In this document: one piece after another, positions 23,490-34,669 of the stretch
How the letters are laid out: the number at the start of each line of letters is the position of its first letter
How positions within the stretch are numbered: the stretch's first letter is position 1
From: Escarpia spicata
Lineage: Eukaryota > Annelida > Polychaeta > Sabellida > Siboglinidae
Assembly (NCBI GenBank): GCA_963995525.1
Contig: OZ023205.1
Location: 45,772,704-45,836,703, forward strand
Direction: 5' to 3'
Length of the DNA stretch: 64,000 bases
Translations under genes and position numbers: made by a program
The notes under the pieces: model-generated
What the model was told of the DNA's origin: nothing
Seen by the model: only the letters and a program-made list of their open reading frames with translations
The model's database searches: none

Positions 23490-24120
23490 GATTTAATGGA
23501 TTAATTTCACACAGTAAGATGTGCGTGCTACAATGCTATGGCATATTTTCCCATCTCTAGGGATGTAGCCCAACATTCTGGTGAATAATAACCTTGAATG
23601 AGGATACACAAGGTTTTCAACTAAAATTTTAAGTTATTTTTATGTTGAAAGAAATCTGAATGGCATGAATTGCATTTTGAGATGTGGTAGATAAAATGCC
23701 ATAACACCCACATTCTCACAATATTAAGATTGTTTTAATCACGCCTGCAATGTATAATAACTAGTTTATAATGGTTTATGTATGGGGAAAGGGTTAAAAA
23801 GAATGATTTCACACATAAAGCTGTATGTGATGCAGTGCTATCACACATTTTCCATCTTTGGGGATGTAGTCCAACAGTCTGGTGTATTTAGAACCTTGAA
23901 TGTTTATATAAATGAGGTTATTAGCCAGAACTTAAGTACTTTTTGGTGGAAAACCTGAATGGCACGGATTGCACTTTAGAGGTGTGGTAGACAAAATGTC
24001 ATAATATCTACAATTTTCAAAGTTATTAAAACAGTTTATATGGATGTGAAGCACGACACTTCAGCCACACTGTATCCCATTGCCACACTACTGAGAGGTA
24101 TAATAACTATTTCATAACTG
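23490..24120 (-). repeat. Dispersed ~450-bp repeat family, copies D and E (inverted)
   Basis: Two tandem copies in reverse orientation relative to copies A-C: 23,490-23,760 and 23,780-24,120. Both contain GGGAAAGG(G/A)TT, TGATTTCACACA or ATTTCACACAG, GGGATGTAG(C/T)CCAACA and ACCTTGAATG in that order. Confidence 0.65.
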
Positions 24121-24343
24121 AACAGAAAGATTGTTAAAACAAGCAGTAATCCTACAGAGCAGTACACTTTCAACAATGGAGCAATAAAAAGACCAAGAAT
24201 TTTCTCATCAACACCAAAGGCTCTTCATTTCAACTGAACAGAAAGATTGTTAAACCAAGCAGTAATCCTACAGAGCAGTACACTTTCAACAATGGAGCAA
24301 TAAAAGACCAAGAATTTTCTCATCAACACCAAAGGCTCTCAGT
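24116..24343. repeat. ~115-bp direct duplication within a LINE fragment
   Basis: AACTGAACAGAAAGATTGTT begins copies at 24,117 and 24,233, and each runs about 110 bp to CACCAAAGGCTCT. A third, more diverged copy lies at 26,816-26,935. The sequence is a piece of LINE RT coding on the minus strand, so the first two are a tandem duplication inside a retroelement fragment. Confidence 0.85.
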
Positions 24344-24650
24344 CTGCAAAGAAAATACATTCGCTGATGGACTCTGGAGCAGGCACTGTGAAAATGGACA
24401 TTCAGCTATGTTTCTTATCAATATGGACACCAAGGTATTTGTACTGATTGACCTGAGCGATTTCTTCACCATGGATAACAACTGGCAAGTGATCTGCAAG
24501 AGTAGATTAAGCATCAAAAACAATCTCTTGAGTATTATTGACATTGAGTTTGAGGTGTTGTTTGTAAATGCACAGCGTCAATTAAGTGCACATAAGAGCA
24601 TTTGTTTTCAAAACGCGATAAGCTCGATCCATAAAAATGCGATATAGGTA
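24116..24650 (-). pseudogene. Rex1-like non-LTR reverse transcriptase fragment
   Basis: Across minus-strand frames: VVIHGEEIAQVNQYKYLGVH, then LRAFGVDEKILG, and VLLCRITAWFNNLSVQL. These are the Y-K-Y-L-G motif and the following thumb region of a LINE RT. The order matches the 26,595-27,000 fragment, which continues into the LKSQLS region. It is 5'-truncated and contains the internal duplication noted above. Confidence 0.65.
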
Positions 24651-25690
24651 TCCATTTTCAGCCAATCAGCACCACCTTGCCGCACGTGCAGCTATGCCGA
24701 GTGATGGCGCGCACTGTATGAATATACCAGGTAAAAACAGAGTCACAGTCCACAATAGATCACAAAGCAGCATTGTTGGTTGTGTCTAGGATCTATTTTT
24801 GGTTGGATTTTTCCGAATCAACAATGCACGAGTTACTTTTCCCAAAATAGTACTCCTAGACTTTCATCAGTGACACTTTTAAGAACATTCATGTATCCGC
24901 TATACCCGCCTCATAAGAATAAATGTTGTATGTAATCATGTTTTGTTATTTTAAGTGTAGGTCAAATGTAGACATTTCTAGTTGACAAAAACCAATATGG
25001 TCCAACCCTTATTTTGTTGTCATGTAACATTCACAACTATGCACAGCATCTGTCTCATACAGGGCAATCAGAAAGGTTCTTCCCTAATTATCAGTTCAGG
25101 CATTAGATAATTTTGTTATGTTATCATATTTTATAGGTACTGTTTTTTGTGTGTGGAACACTGGGGCATAGTGTTTAGAGTTTCAGACTGTCTTCGCTCA
25201 GTAGGACAAGATAAGATATTCTCTACTGTCTCAGCTGAGAAATTGTTCTTGGGGTAGAACATACATGACTGCATTATATACAAATCTGCAATAAAACAGC
25301 ATATAAAATAAAGAATAATTATTATATGTATTGCATTCAAATCGCTTATATACTATTTTGTTAAAACATGGCAAAGATCATGGCTAAAACATGGCAGAAT
25401 ATCTGTGTATAATATCATTAAGCATTTTCAATACTAACGGTGACCCTGCAGTAGCAGGCACCTTGCTGCGTTAAGCTGTTGAATGGACCATGACACAAAG
25501 GAGTGTTAATAATAATCAGATAACTTCCTTTGCACATAAATTAACTAAGCTCAGAGGCGCATCAATACAAAAGGTTTAGCCAATCTCAGATCCGATAAGC
25601 TGTATTAAAGTTGTCAACAGATGGATCGATACGCCATGGAGCTAAGGTAGATATGCAAGGTTATAAAGGTTAGTTTTAAAATGATACCGA
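24651..25690. other. NLR intron, gene-free
   Basis: No gene, tandem repeat or recognisable element is seen. The minus-strand frame at 25,131-25,340 shows no domain. Confidence 0.4.
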
Positions 25691-26590
25691 AATTGTATAA
25701 TATTTTCAACTATTCTAATACTAAGAGGGAGCATATTCCAGAGTTGGTACAGCAACAGAAAATGCCCTAGTTCTAATATAATATTGACTTTTGGAAGAAA
25801 AGGAACTAGATGATCGAAGCTGGATAGGCTTTCTTACAGGAGGAAGTAATGGATATAAATATGCTGGTTGCTTACATGAAAGTGCTTGGAAGGTAATGGT
25901 ACAGATCTTTAAAATGTTACGATATAGGGCAGGAAGCAAGTGCAAAGACCTCAGAAGAGGCACTGAGAAAACCGCGGAGACCGAGTCACAACCCTAGCTA
26001 CGCAATTCTGTACATGATGTAACGTAGTGATATCCTTAAGGGCAATGTTTTTAAAAAGGGAATTGCAATAGTGAAGCCTACCTGCAACAGGTGCAGTTGA
26101 GATATTTTTGCAACAGAAAGAGGCAAATACGTCGTAAATCACGAATATGATAATAATAGCAGCAACACGTGTGAGAAATATGACGTCTAAAATAGAAGTT
26201 ATCATCAAAGATAACTCCTAGATTTCATACTTAAAGTGCAGGCAGAACATACTAACTAAGCATAGGTATAAGAAAAACGCTTTTTATTTTTTCACGTTGC
26301 ATCTATGTACGAATAATAAGAAACTCTTTTTTATTAGCATTTAACTTTAATCTACTCTCAGTCATCGAAATGAAAATGTCATTAAGACAATTTCTGAGCT
26401 GATCTAAGGAGCAATTAGTATTAGGCATAGATAAAAGAAACATAAATCTGGGTATCATCTGTATAAAGACAATGGTTTAGATTATGACTGTTAATAACTA
26501 AGCTCAGCGGTGTTGTGTAGAGAGTGAAACGTAATGGTCCAAGAACAGAACCCTGAGGAACACCACATGAAATAGGGAGTGCTGATGAAA
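25690..26590 (-). pseudogene. L2-like reverse transcriptase remnant
   Basis: Minus-strand order, across frames: [20 protein letters not shown] and [14 protein letters not shown] (catalytic box, near 26,440-26,570), GRLHYCNSLF with LHHVQNCVARVVTRSPRF (26,000-26,090), then LLRSLHLLPALYRNILKICT and RTRAFSVAVPTLEYAP (25,721-25,963). This covers palm to C-terminus with shifts. The fragment at 38,320-38,720 is a close relative of its C-terminal half. Confidence 0.8.
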
Positions 26591-26594
26591 GACA

Positions 26595-27000
26595 ATTCCC
26601 AATCTGATGCCTCTATTCAATCTGCACAGAGGATAATAATGTCTGCCAGATGGCAGGAGTTGAAATTTGTCAGGTAACACATATTTTGTATCAGAAATTA
26701 TCTTGACTGCCTGTTTTCTCAGTGACTGCTCAAAAATCTCCTGAAGGGAGGTCATGGTAGATGTGGAACCAGTGATTTTCACAGGAGTTCTTACAAAGCA
26801 AGAAAGCTGTGATTTCAACTGAACAGAAAGATTGCTAAACCAAGCAGTAATCCTATAGAGCAGTACACTTTTAACAATGGAGCAATAAAAAGAAAAAGTA
26901 TCTTCTCATCAACATCAAAGGCTCTAAGTCTGCAAAGAAAATACAATCGCTGATGGACTCTGCAGCATGCACTGTGAATATGAACATTCAGCTAGAGAGA
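26595..27000 (-). pseudogene. Rex1-like reverse transcriptase C-terminal fragment
   Basis: The frame 26,504-26,818 gives LKSQLSCFVRTPVKITGSTS, LQEIFEQSLRKQAVKIISD and [19 protein letters not shown], the C-terminal signature of Rex1/Babar-type LINEs. Upstream (to about 27,000) it reads into the same RT segment duplicated at 24,116. It lies against the L2-like remnant; the junction is near 26,590. Confidence 0.75.
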
Positions 27001-27218
27001 ATTTAGAAAATGTCTACCCTCTGTGATTGCCAGATTAACATCAATTTTAAATTTCAAATTTTCTCGCCATTTTGTAAGGTATGCCTGTGATATACTAGAT
27101 CATGTCTATGTCAAATTTTATGACAGTTTTGGTTGATTTTTTATTCTGTAGTGATTTATGACTAGTATATTTATATACTATATATATATGTATATATATA
27201 TATGTAATTGTTTTTTTG
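27001..27218. other. AT-rich stretch with (TATA)n
   Basis: Contains TATATATATGTATATATATA at about 27,180-27,200. No gene is seen. Confidence 0.6.
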
Positions 27219-27461
27219 TCATAATGCGTAGCCAATTACAGCATCGCCTGTACATAGAAAAAAATCAACATTACCTTCTACCATCAGTTGGTATGTGGTG
27301 GCATCTATGATGGTTCCACATCGTATATGGCACCACTTCTCGCATGATTTGCACTGCACGGCTTTATAATTTGTTTGTACTCTTCTGTGGCATTCTACGC
27401 AAGGGTGTAACTGCGGCATTGCTATTGAGTTGTGAATAGCCTTTCTACTACAGTAACGCAC
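27219..27461 (-). CDS. Small cysteine-rich (PHD-like finger) protein, possibly retroelement ORF1
   Basis: An 80-residue minus-strand frame contains HPCVECHRRVQTNYKAVQCK then SCEKWCHIRCGT, that is C-x2-C, C-x2-C, a conserved Trp, C-H-x2-C, and a final Cys in FFLC. Such treble-clef fingers occur in PHD proteins and in ORF1 or N-terminal regions of retroelements. The frame is intact from ATG to TAA but short, and no partner exon is evident. It is isolated among transposon debris, so a mobile-element origin is more likely than a host gene. Confidence 0.45.
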   Translation of the reverse strand: MRYCSRKAIHNSIAMPQLHPCVECHRRVQTNYKAVQCKSCEKWCHIRCGTIIDATTYQLMVEGNVDFFLCTGDAVIGYAL

Positions 27462-27493
27462 TATTTATAGAATCATAACACCCGCCCCATGCC

Positions 27494-27860
27494 ATGATTA
27501 GCTGCCATAACCATATCTACTCAAACATTCACACCCTGTTCAATTCCCTGATTGGCTATCATGAACACCTAGAAAAGTTTAAGCTCACATCTGGAAATTC
27601 CAGTGTCGGTATTGGCTCATTCTATAAACGCTGTTCACATTCCAACAAAATGCAGTTAGGTCACCAAATCGATCCATATACCAAAAAACAATGCATCAAA
27701 CACCATATCGACTTCTCTGGGAAGCACAAAATAGTCTAAACTGATTTGATGTGCGATTGCGGTACGTGTTCCGATACCGATTACTTTTTCGACTCCACAC
27801 GTTCTCACCACATACAAATCAAAGACAAACAACACAAACTTAAAGCTCAGTGAAACTTAG
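27494..27860 (+). pseudogene. Possible non-LTR retrotransposon C-terminal tail
   Basis: The frame 27,494-27,739 and its continuation past a stop give IGSFYKRCSHSNKMQLGHQI and MCDCGTCSDTDYFFDS. The C-x-C-G...D-Y-x-F-x-x pattern resembles the zinc-binding tail at the end of some LINE ORF2 proteins. Weak evidence; accidental similarity is possible. Confidence 0.3.
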
Positions 27861-28071
27861 ATTTTTTCATATGTTAGACTGGTTTTGAATCAAATCCAAT
27901 TTTAACTTCCAGTTAAGTTTCACTTCCAATTAATTTAGTAGAAGCTGTGCGAATAATCTCATTGAAATAGGTGGGCCGATATGTTTATTCTCTACACACA
28001 CGCATACGCACACACATATATAGTTATACATATCCCCCCCAACACAACTACCTATTTTAACAACTATAATC

Positions 28072-28140
28072 AGGTGGGCCGAAATCAACATGGGCCGAGA
28101 TCGACGGGCCGAGATCGACGAGGGCCGAGATCGACGTGAG
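28072..28140. repeat. GGGCCGAGATCGAC short tandem repeat
   Basis: Four imperfect copies of GGGCCGA(G/A)ATC(G/A)AC with 2-4-bp spacers, distinctly GC-rich against AT-rich surroundings. The function is unknown. Confidence 0.7.
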
Positions 28141-28566
28141 TCTTCGAAACTATATATGATGTAGTCATTTTTTAATAATGTAAAGTAGATAGGTAACCAT
28201 TGTAATGTTAAGACGTTTGCAGAAGCGCAAAATCTTGAACATTCATCATTTGATGGTGACTCTGTTTGACCTAGGATTTACGCCTAGTGAACCACTTGAC
28301 AGTTCTATGACACAGGCCTCATTGTGATGGGGATATATACAGCTTTCAAATGATATAACATTTGTGTGTGGGAGACATTTAAGTCAGTCTGTTAATAGTG
28401 CCTGTAGCCAGTGTAGGAGACATAAAGGAAACGTTATATTGTTAATTGGCATATTATAATTTGTTCACTCACTAACATAATTATAACATGACACCTTGAA
28501 AATATGCATTTGGACACCATGTTTTGATTGTTTGGATGTTTGCAATTTTATACATTCAGCAAAGTA
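28141..28566. other. NLR intron, gene-free
   Basis: Nothing recognisable is seen between the GC-rich repeat and the left terminal inverted repeat of the DNA transposon. Confidence 0.4.
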
Positions 28567-30139
28567 CCGTAAATCCTGTATTTCTAGCCGCGGCTTTAAT
28601 TACAGTAGTGTGTTGCCGAAATGACAACGATGACGGCAAAGTTGGGGTACAGCTTTAAATACAGTAATTTGCCGAAACTATTGTGAAAATTGGCTCACTG
28701 GGTTGTCAGTAGTAACGTTTATAATAAGTGAAAAACTTACCGAAAAAACGAAGTCGGATGTATCAATAAAACCATTGTATTACAACTGCCACTGGTGCAA
28801 AAATAATTCCATAACACATAAATACCTGTGTGTGTCCATAAAGTGTTCAGAAACAAAGATCAAAACAAGTGAAAACATTAAAATCCATCGTCATCGAAAT
28901 CACTTTCATCGTCACCGTTGAAGAATGCCATGCCGTTCCGGCGGTGTCATTCCATGTATCCGTGCCGCGCGCACTGGGCAAAAATCTTCAAATAAGATGG
29001 CATCATCCATTTCACAACTAAAATCCTCCAAAGTCACTTTCATTGTCGCTATCAAAGAACACTGCCTGGAACGGGATGGCGGCGTCATCCCATGTATCCG
29101 TGTCTGTGCCGTCGGCATCGCGGACCGCGGCCGTGCACAAACATCTTTTGAAATTTGAATATGATGGCATCCGCGGTTCTTAGCAACTGTCCCACACTAG
29201 CAGACATCAACTGTAACAACTGGCTGCTTTGTTCAGACATTTGCTGACTTTGCTCCTGGTATCAGGTGTTGATGTTGTAAGCCCAGTTCCAAGCACAATG
29301 TTCACATCTTGGCTTTACTGAAGCCAGGCTTCACCTGATTGTTAACATAACACCATTACAAGTGCCCATTTGCACTGAAGTAAATTGCACTTCACTGATA
29401 CAAGATACAGTGTTATTATCCCACCCGCCTGGGTCAACTGTCTGGAACTGGAAGAACTAGGCCAAACCACAAGATCACATCCAGTCTCACGGACGGCGCA
29501 GAGACGACAATTATTACATTGTAACTACTAGCTGTCAATCAAACACCTTTGAAGTCAACACAGCTGGTCCTACTGCACTAAACCAGCTCTAGTCTTTTCA
29601 ATGAATTTATAACATCGACTTTATACATGATTCTACATAAAATGGCATAAAAATAAAACTTCTCAAAGTATTTTAATAATTCTAGCTTTACCGTATAGCT
29701 TAAATGCATGGCTACATTTCGGTCACTGGATGTATGGACATTCAACCACCCAGTTATTTTCTGGTAGCATGGTGAAATTTGTTTATTTTTGTTTTCCAGT
29801 TTGACAACATTCACATATAGTAATATTCCAATGATAATATAAAATGTGATGTAGTTATTATCAACACATTACAATCAAGTCTTTTACTAATAAAATTATA
29901 CCTTATTCATTTATTTATGATCATTAATAGCAAAGTTATGACTTTCTTTATAGAACCTCTTATTTTTTCCTAATTGTTTGCGTTACGGAAGTATGTGACG
30001 CGCAGGGCTAAAATGGTCATAGCTCAAAATCCAGGTGCGTTTTGCCTGTGACAAACTGCGCGGAGGAAAGTCAGGGGTTAGGTCAAAAGTCGGGGTGCGG
30101 CTTTACTTAGGGGTGCGGCTACAAATACAGGATTTACGG
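28567..30139. mobile_element. DNA transposon with TIRs and TA duplication, possibly pogo-like
   Basis: The ends are inverted repeats: 28,567 begins CCGTAAATCCTGTATTTCTA followed by GCCGC, and the complement at 30,139 reads the same with one mismatch in 25. Both ends are flanked by TA (28,565-28,566 and 30,140-30,141), as in Tc1/mariner/pogo insertions. No full transposase frame remains. Minus-strand pieces FFDSDNESDFGGF (near 29,030) and FFNGDDESDFDDDGF (near 28,910), each preceded by a DTWDDAA-like phrase, look like a duplicated acidic C-terminus of a pogo-type transposase. The TIRs are solid; the family is inferred. Confidence 0.75.
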
Positions 30140-30379
30140 TAGTATATCTTTTAATGGCGATGACTAATTTGCATATTAATGGGTTCATAATAAAAACGCT
30201 CAAGGGTGCCTGGGTGGCATCCATTGGTTTATTGACCTAGAAGGCTAGGTAACAAAAATAAAAAAACACTTTTGACAATAGCTTTTGTCTTATTCTTGTT
30301 CAGCAAAACATTTTGGTCTGACATCCACGGCCTCATTTCTTTGATGGATTGCTCGATGCAATCAGTGGCTTCTCCAACC
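30140..30379. other. Intergenic remnant
   Basis: Contains AACGCTCAAGGGTGCCTGGG (30,197-30,216), which resembles AATGCTCAAGGGTGCCAGGG at 45,248-45,267, so this is the edge of another dispersed repeat. No coding is seen. Confidence 0.4.
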
Positions 30380-30935
30380 CGCGTTCTACTCAGATCAATT
30401 TACAATTGGAAATCATCTGCATAAAGATCGTATTGTATTTTAAGCCTATGCCAATGGCAGAGTGTAGAATGGAGAAGAGGACTGGGCTCAGGACACAACC
30501 TTGATGGACGCCAGATTCGATCAATGTTCTTTGTGAGTTTTGACCACCAATGCACTTTGTTTGAGTCCAGTTCAACACGTATCACTACAAACATTTCAGT
30601 GGCGTCAATGCCTATGCTGTGCAGCTGTCTGATTAACATCGAGTGGGCAACTGTGTCAAACACTGGGTTCATATCGAGCAGCACTGCCAACACATCTTTC
30701 CTTCTATCAAGGGAATGGAGATGGTCGTTCTGAATGCGCACCAACAGTGCTGTTATTGTCTATACGCACTTTTAGAAAATATCCATTGTTGTTTTCTAGA
30801 TACTGGCGAAATTTGATTGCTACGTCGCACTCCAGTAACTTTGAAACTAATAACAAGTTTGACATAGGCTGATAGCTGTTCACTGACTCTGAATCAAAGT
30901 TTGGTTTCTTCAGTAGAGGCAGTTTCAATGTCGGT
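30380..30935 (-). pseudogene. L2-like reverse transcriptase fragment
   Basis: Minus-strand frames give LLKKPNFDSESVNSYQPMSN, then LLLVSKLLECDVAIKFRQYL (30,707-30,928), followed by DVLAVLLDMNPVFDTVAHSM (first catalytic Asp region) and a second frame with GVHQGCVLSPVLFSI. The YADD-type box appears as YADDFQ near 30,405. Frames shift twice. It is related to but distinct from the element at 31,832-33,066. Confidence 0.75.
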
Positions 30936-31831
30936 TCAATGAGCGGGAAAGCAGTTGAGGTAGTGGAGATGATGGAGAGATGGCGATTGGAGGTGCTGTG
31001 CTGTGCATACAGGAAATGAAATGGAAGGGAGATAGAGCGAGGATGCTGATGGATGGATTCAAGCTACTGCACACAGGAGGAGATGGAAGAAGTAATGGAG
31101 TTGGCATCACTGTATCAGAAGAGATCAGTGAGACGGTGGTTAGAGAGGAAAGATGGAAGGGAAGCATAGTGATGGCATGGCTAATGATTAGGAAACAGCT
31201 GATGTGTGTTATGTCTGTATACAGGCCACAGACGGGAAGGATGGAGGCAGAGAAAGAGGAGTTCAGTGATGCTTTGGAGAGGATGGTGGGATTTGTGGAG
31301 CTCGAGGTGATGTTTGTGGGAGACTTCAATGCACATGTTGGAGTAGCGGACCAGGTGAAGAGGAGAGTGTTGGCAGACACGGGTGGGGAGTGAGGAATAG
31401 AGAGGGTCGAGCTCTGGTGGAACTGATGGCTAGAAATGGCTTAGCAGTGGCTAACTCTTTCTTCCAGAAGCAAGAGAGCCATAAGATTACACACAGAAGC
31501 GGACAGCACAAAGCGGAACTGAATCTGCTGATGGTCCGGAGGCAGCAGCCAGGGAAGATTAAGGACTGCAAAGCTGTAGCTGGAGAGCAGGTCACGACAC
31601 AGCACAAGCCAGTGGTGTTAGTTGTGTCTATGCAGAAGAAGAAACAAACTAAGACGATGTCGCTGTTGAATACAAGGAGCGGGTGACAGCTAAATATGAA
31701 GAGCTCAGTGAAGAAGTTGGCAGTCTGGAGGAGGAATGGAAAAAGTACAAAGAAGCATTTGTGGGAACTGTAGAGGAGTTATGTGGAAGAACATCGGGAA
31801 AGGGCGGAGTGTCTAGAAGTAGTAACCAAGG
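30936..31831 (+). pseudogene. RTE-like element, endonuclease part
   Basis: After a shifted start (GKAVEVVEMMERWRLEV), the frame 30,980-31,393 gives CIQEMKWKGDRARML, GVGITVSEEISETVV, VMSVYRPQTGR and VMFVGDFNAHVG (active-site Asp-x-Asn). The next frame continues with NREGRALVELMARNGLAVAN and ITHRSGQHKAELN. This is the AP endonuclease of an RTE-type LINE. It is cut off at about 31,831, where the tail of an opposite-strand L2-like element begins. Confidence 0.8.
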
Positions 31832-33066
31832 ATTATTATTTATTATTATAAAGTATTTATAGAGCGCCATGTGTCTGGATAACAAATCTGCTCAAAGGCG
31901 CTGACAATGGTAGAGTATCAGTAAAAATACATTAAATGACCTAAAACATATTAAATAGAAAGGTAAAATAAAATGATTTAAAAGTAGCATATAAAAATTA
32001 CATAAAATGTCAGTTAGAGTTCTTTGAAGGCCTGTCGAATGCCATAATCAATACGTGACATGACTAAGGCGTTCACAATGGTTCTGCAGGCATTAGTGGT
32101 AAGACATTTCCTAATCAACGTGATGCTTCGGAGGTGACAATATGCCACCTGGCAAAAACGACACACTTGATTCGTCATCAACATAGTGTTGTTGAGTAGA
32201 ATGCCGATGTCACGGATAACCGGCTTCGGCAAAACAGCACAGCCACATACATCAATGACTTGGTCAATAGGTGGGTGAACAAGTTTCCAATTGTTCACTG
32301 CAGATATGACGATCACCTCGGTTTTGTTCTCGTTAGGCAGGAGAGTATGATAAAACATCCACGTTTTTACATCGGTGGTACAACGAGATATTCGGTCGGT
32401 GGCCATTGTAAGTGGCTGGTCACGGGGAAAGTCCACATATAATTGCGTATCATCAGCATACATATGATAGCGCAGTTGATGATGTTCAAAAACATGGGTG
32501 AGTCCAAGGCAGTAGATCGTGAACAGAAGAGGTCCGAGCACGCTATCCTGAGGCACACTACATGTTAGATCGACACTTCTTAAAATGATGTTGCTAACTT
32601 TAACTGCCTGTGTTCGCTGTGACAGATACGACTTCAACCAGCACATTGCATTGCCACGCACACCAATTCTGTGCAGTTGATTGAACAGCACATGGTGGTC
32701 GACAGTATCAAAAGCGGCACTGAGATCTAGTAGCACCAGTATCACGCTCTTCTTGTTATCCAGAGAAAGCAAAATGTCGTCCTGTATGTGTACTACGGCT
32801 GTTTCACAGCTGTGCATTGGAAGGTACGCACTTTGGAAAATATCGAAGATGCTGTTCGCATCCATGTGTTGTCGTATTTGGATTGCAATGCATCTCTCGA
32901 CGGGCTTCGATACGAAAGACAGATTTGATATTGGACGATAATTCTGGTTCTGGATCAAGACCATTCCTCTTTAACAGCGGTGTTACAACGGCATGTTTCA
33001 TGGCGACAGGTAATGATGCTGACACGATGGACATATTAACAATGCTGGTTGACACTGGTCCAAGAT
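31832..33066 (-). mobile_element. L2-like retrotransposon, 5'-truncated, nested in an RTE-like element
   Basis: The minus-strand frame 32,014-32,964 encodes an almost continuous RT: NYRPISNLSFVSKPVERCI, LVLLDLSAAFDTVDHHVLF, SVPQDSVLGPLLF (Gly of PQG replaced by Asp) and MYADDTQLYVDFP, on to RIDYGIRQAFKEL. The N-terminal KHAVVTPLLKRNGLDPE lies in the overlapping frame to 33,055. The 3' end at 31,832 is an ATTATTATT-type tail, as expected of L2. Of all LINEs here it is the least decayed. RTE-like coding of opposite strand lies directly on both sides. Confidence 0.85.
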
Positions 33067-33480
33067 GAAGGTGTTGAAGGTCTGGAAAAAATACTTGAAG
33101 GAACTTCTGAACCAGGATGGAAAAAACAATGACTTGGAATTACCATCGTATGTAGAAGGGAAAGTGGAGTTAGCTGATATTACTGATACAGAGATGCAAA
33201 CTGGGCTAAAAGGATGAAGAAGGGGAGAGCACTTGGTATTGGTGGGATGTGTGTTGAAATGGTAATGGTAGCAGGGGAGAGTGGAATCAGCTGGACAAAG
33301 AGGCTGCTGAATACATGTATGAGGGAAGGTAAAGTACCAGAAGAGTGCAACCACTCTTCTGGTACTTTACCTTCCCTCATACATGTATTAACAGGGCTAA
33401 CTGTCCTAATATGGATGAGAAAAGGAGATGTGCAAGATCCATGGAAATATAGAGGTATCACACATCTAAGTCACTGTTTC
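33067..33480 (+). pseudogene. RTE-like element, start of reverse transcriptase part
   Basis: Frames give VLKVWKKYLKELLNQDGKN, MKKGRALGIGGMCVEMVMVA (the K-A-x-G-x-D-G-x-x-x-E motif, decayed), LLNTCMREGKVPEE and, after the hairpin at 33,310-33,389, VLIWMRKGDVQDPWKYRGIT. This is RTE-type ORF2 downstream of the endonuclease at 30,936-31,831, but the linker that should join them is missing, so the L2-like insertion came with a deletion or the two halves are separate copies. Confidence 0.75.
33310..33389. repeat. Near-perfect hairpin, ~37-bp arms, 4-base loop
   Basis: ATACATGTATGAGGGAAGGT and on to AGAGTG (arm to 33,347) is followed by CAAC and then the exact reverse complement to 33,388. Arm 1 is in-frame RTE coding (MREGKVPEE); arm 2 is an extra inverted copy that displaces the codons expected after it. 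It was therefore made by inverted duplication within the element, not by an insertion of foreign sequence. Confidence 0.95.
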
Positions 33481-34669
33481 ACAGTCTCACCAACGGTCTC
33501 CCAGGCATCTCTCACCACACCACCTGTCTCCTTCATTTCCTCTGTTATATCACCTGAATTCCCTTCCTCGTTTGTGTTTCCCATCAACACCCTAACTATA
33601 TCCTTTGAATCGTCTACTTCCTTCTTTCAACTGCTAACGTGAATACAACCCCGACATTCAAAGTCCATCAACTTAGCCTCAGTCCTGTCTTGTCGGAGCC
33701 GGACATGGTAAAGTCGACCAAACTGCTACATGCGACACACACCAAATGCTGTGTTGCCTTTATTTTCCATTTGCACAGTGCCATGCCAACTAGAATTTAC
33801 TGATATTTTGTTCTGATATAGTCAACTATGTTTACACTATTCCATATGTAATTTTTAAGAAGACTGTTTACTGTGCACAAACGTTACACTTTACACTAGA
33901 TTGCCTTATTTTGGTTATACCGCGCCCTAGCGAATATGCGGGACACTAGCCACATTGACAAACTCGATTTCCCTCGACTATCCCCGACCAAATCTTTGGC
34001 TATGGCCTGCGACTAACTTCCTCAAATACAGTTTCTCTGACTACCGTTTAGCTATAGTTGTCTCTTAATATATGTCTTGTTTACGAACAATATTTACGTA
34101 ATGACAATACTTATCTTTTAATCCGTCCACATATTTTCTGATTTTTCTACACTGATATCCACAATGATATCCGAGCCCAAGATTTTCCTACTAAATATGA
34201 GGCACGATAGACTAGACTGATATGTGTTGTGTATATTGATAACAAGAGTAAACAATCGACAGGTCAATTTGTGAATCGACAGGAAACAAGTAACTGATGG
34301 TGAGAAACCAACGTGTCAGTGGCAGACCTACTAAATCAAACACATTATAAACTTTTGGGGGGAAGCATTCAGCTATGCTGCAATTACAGAATGAAGGCAA
34401 TTTGTACAAAAATATCAACCACTGTCTGCAGCCATGTTTTCAATCATAACAGCTGAGTGAACTGGAGCAATATGGCCAAATAACAAAGCTTTTGACATAT
34501 GCAACTGTTACACATTCTATACATAATTATACAGCACAAGTTTGTACATAATGTTCCAATCGTGACTGGTTGTGTGACACTATGTATTGAAAGCATGGCT
34601 CATTAATTAGTAGTTTACAAACCTAAGGTTTAATAACTTCAACACAAATAGTTAACTTTAACAACTTAC
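33481..34669. other. NLR intron, gene-free
   Basis: No gene or tandem repeat is supported. The frame ending at 33,642 is Ser/Thr/Pro-rich without motifs. Nothing else was recognised up to the LRR exon donor. Confidence 0.4.
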
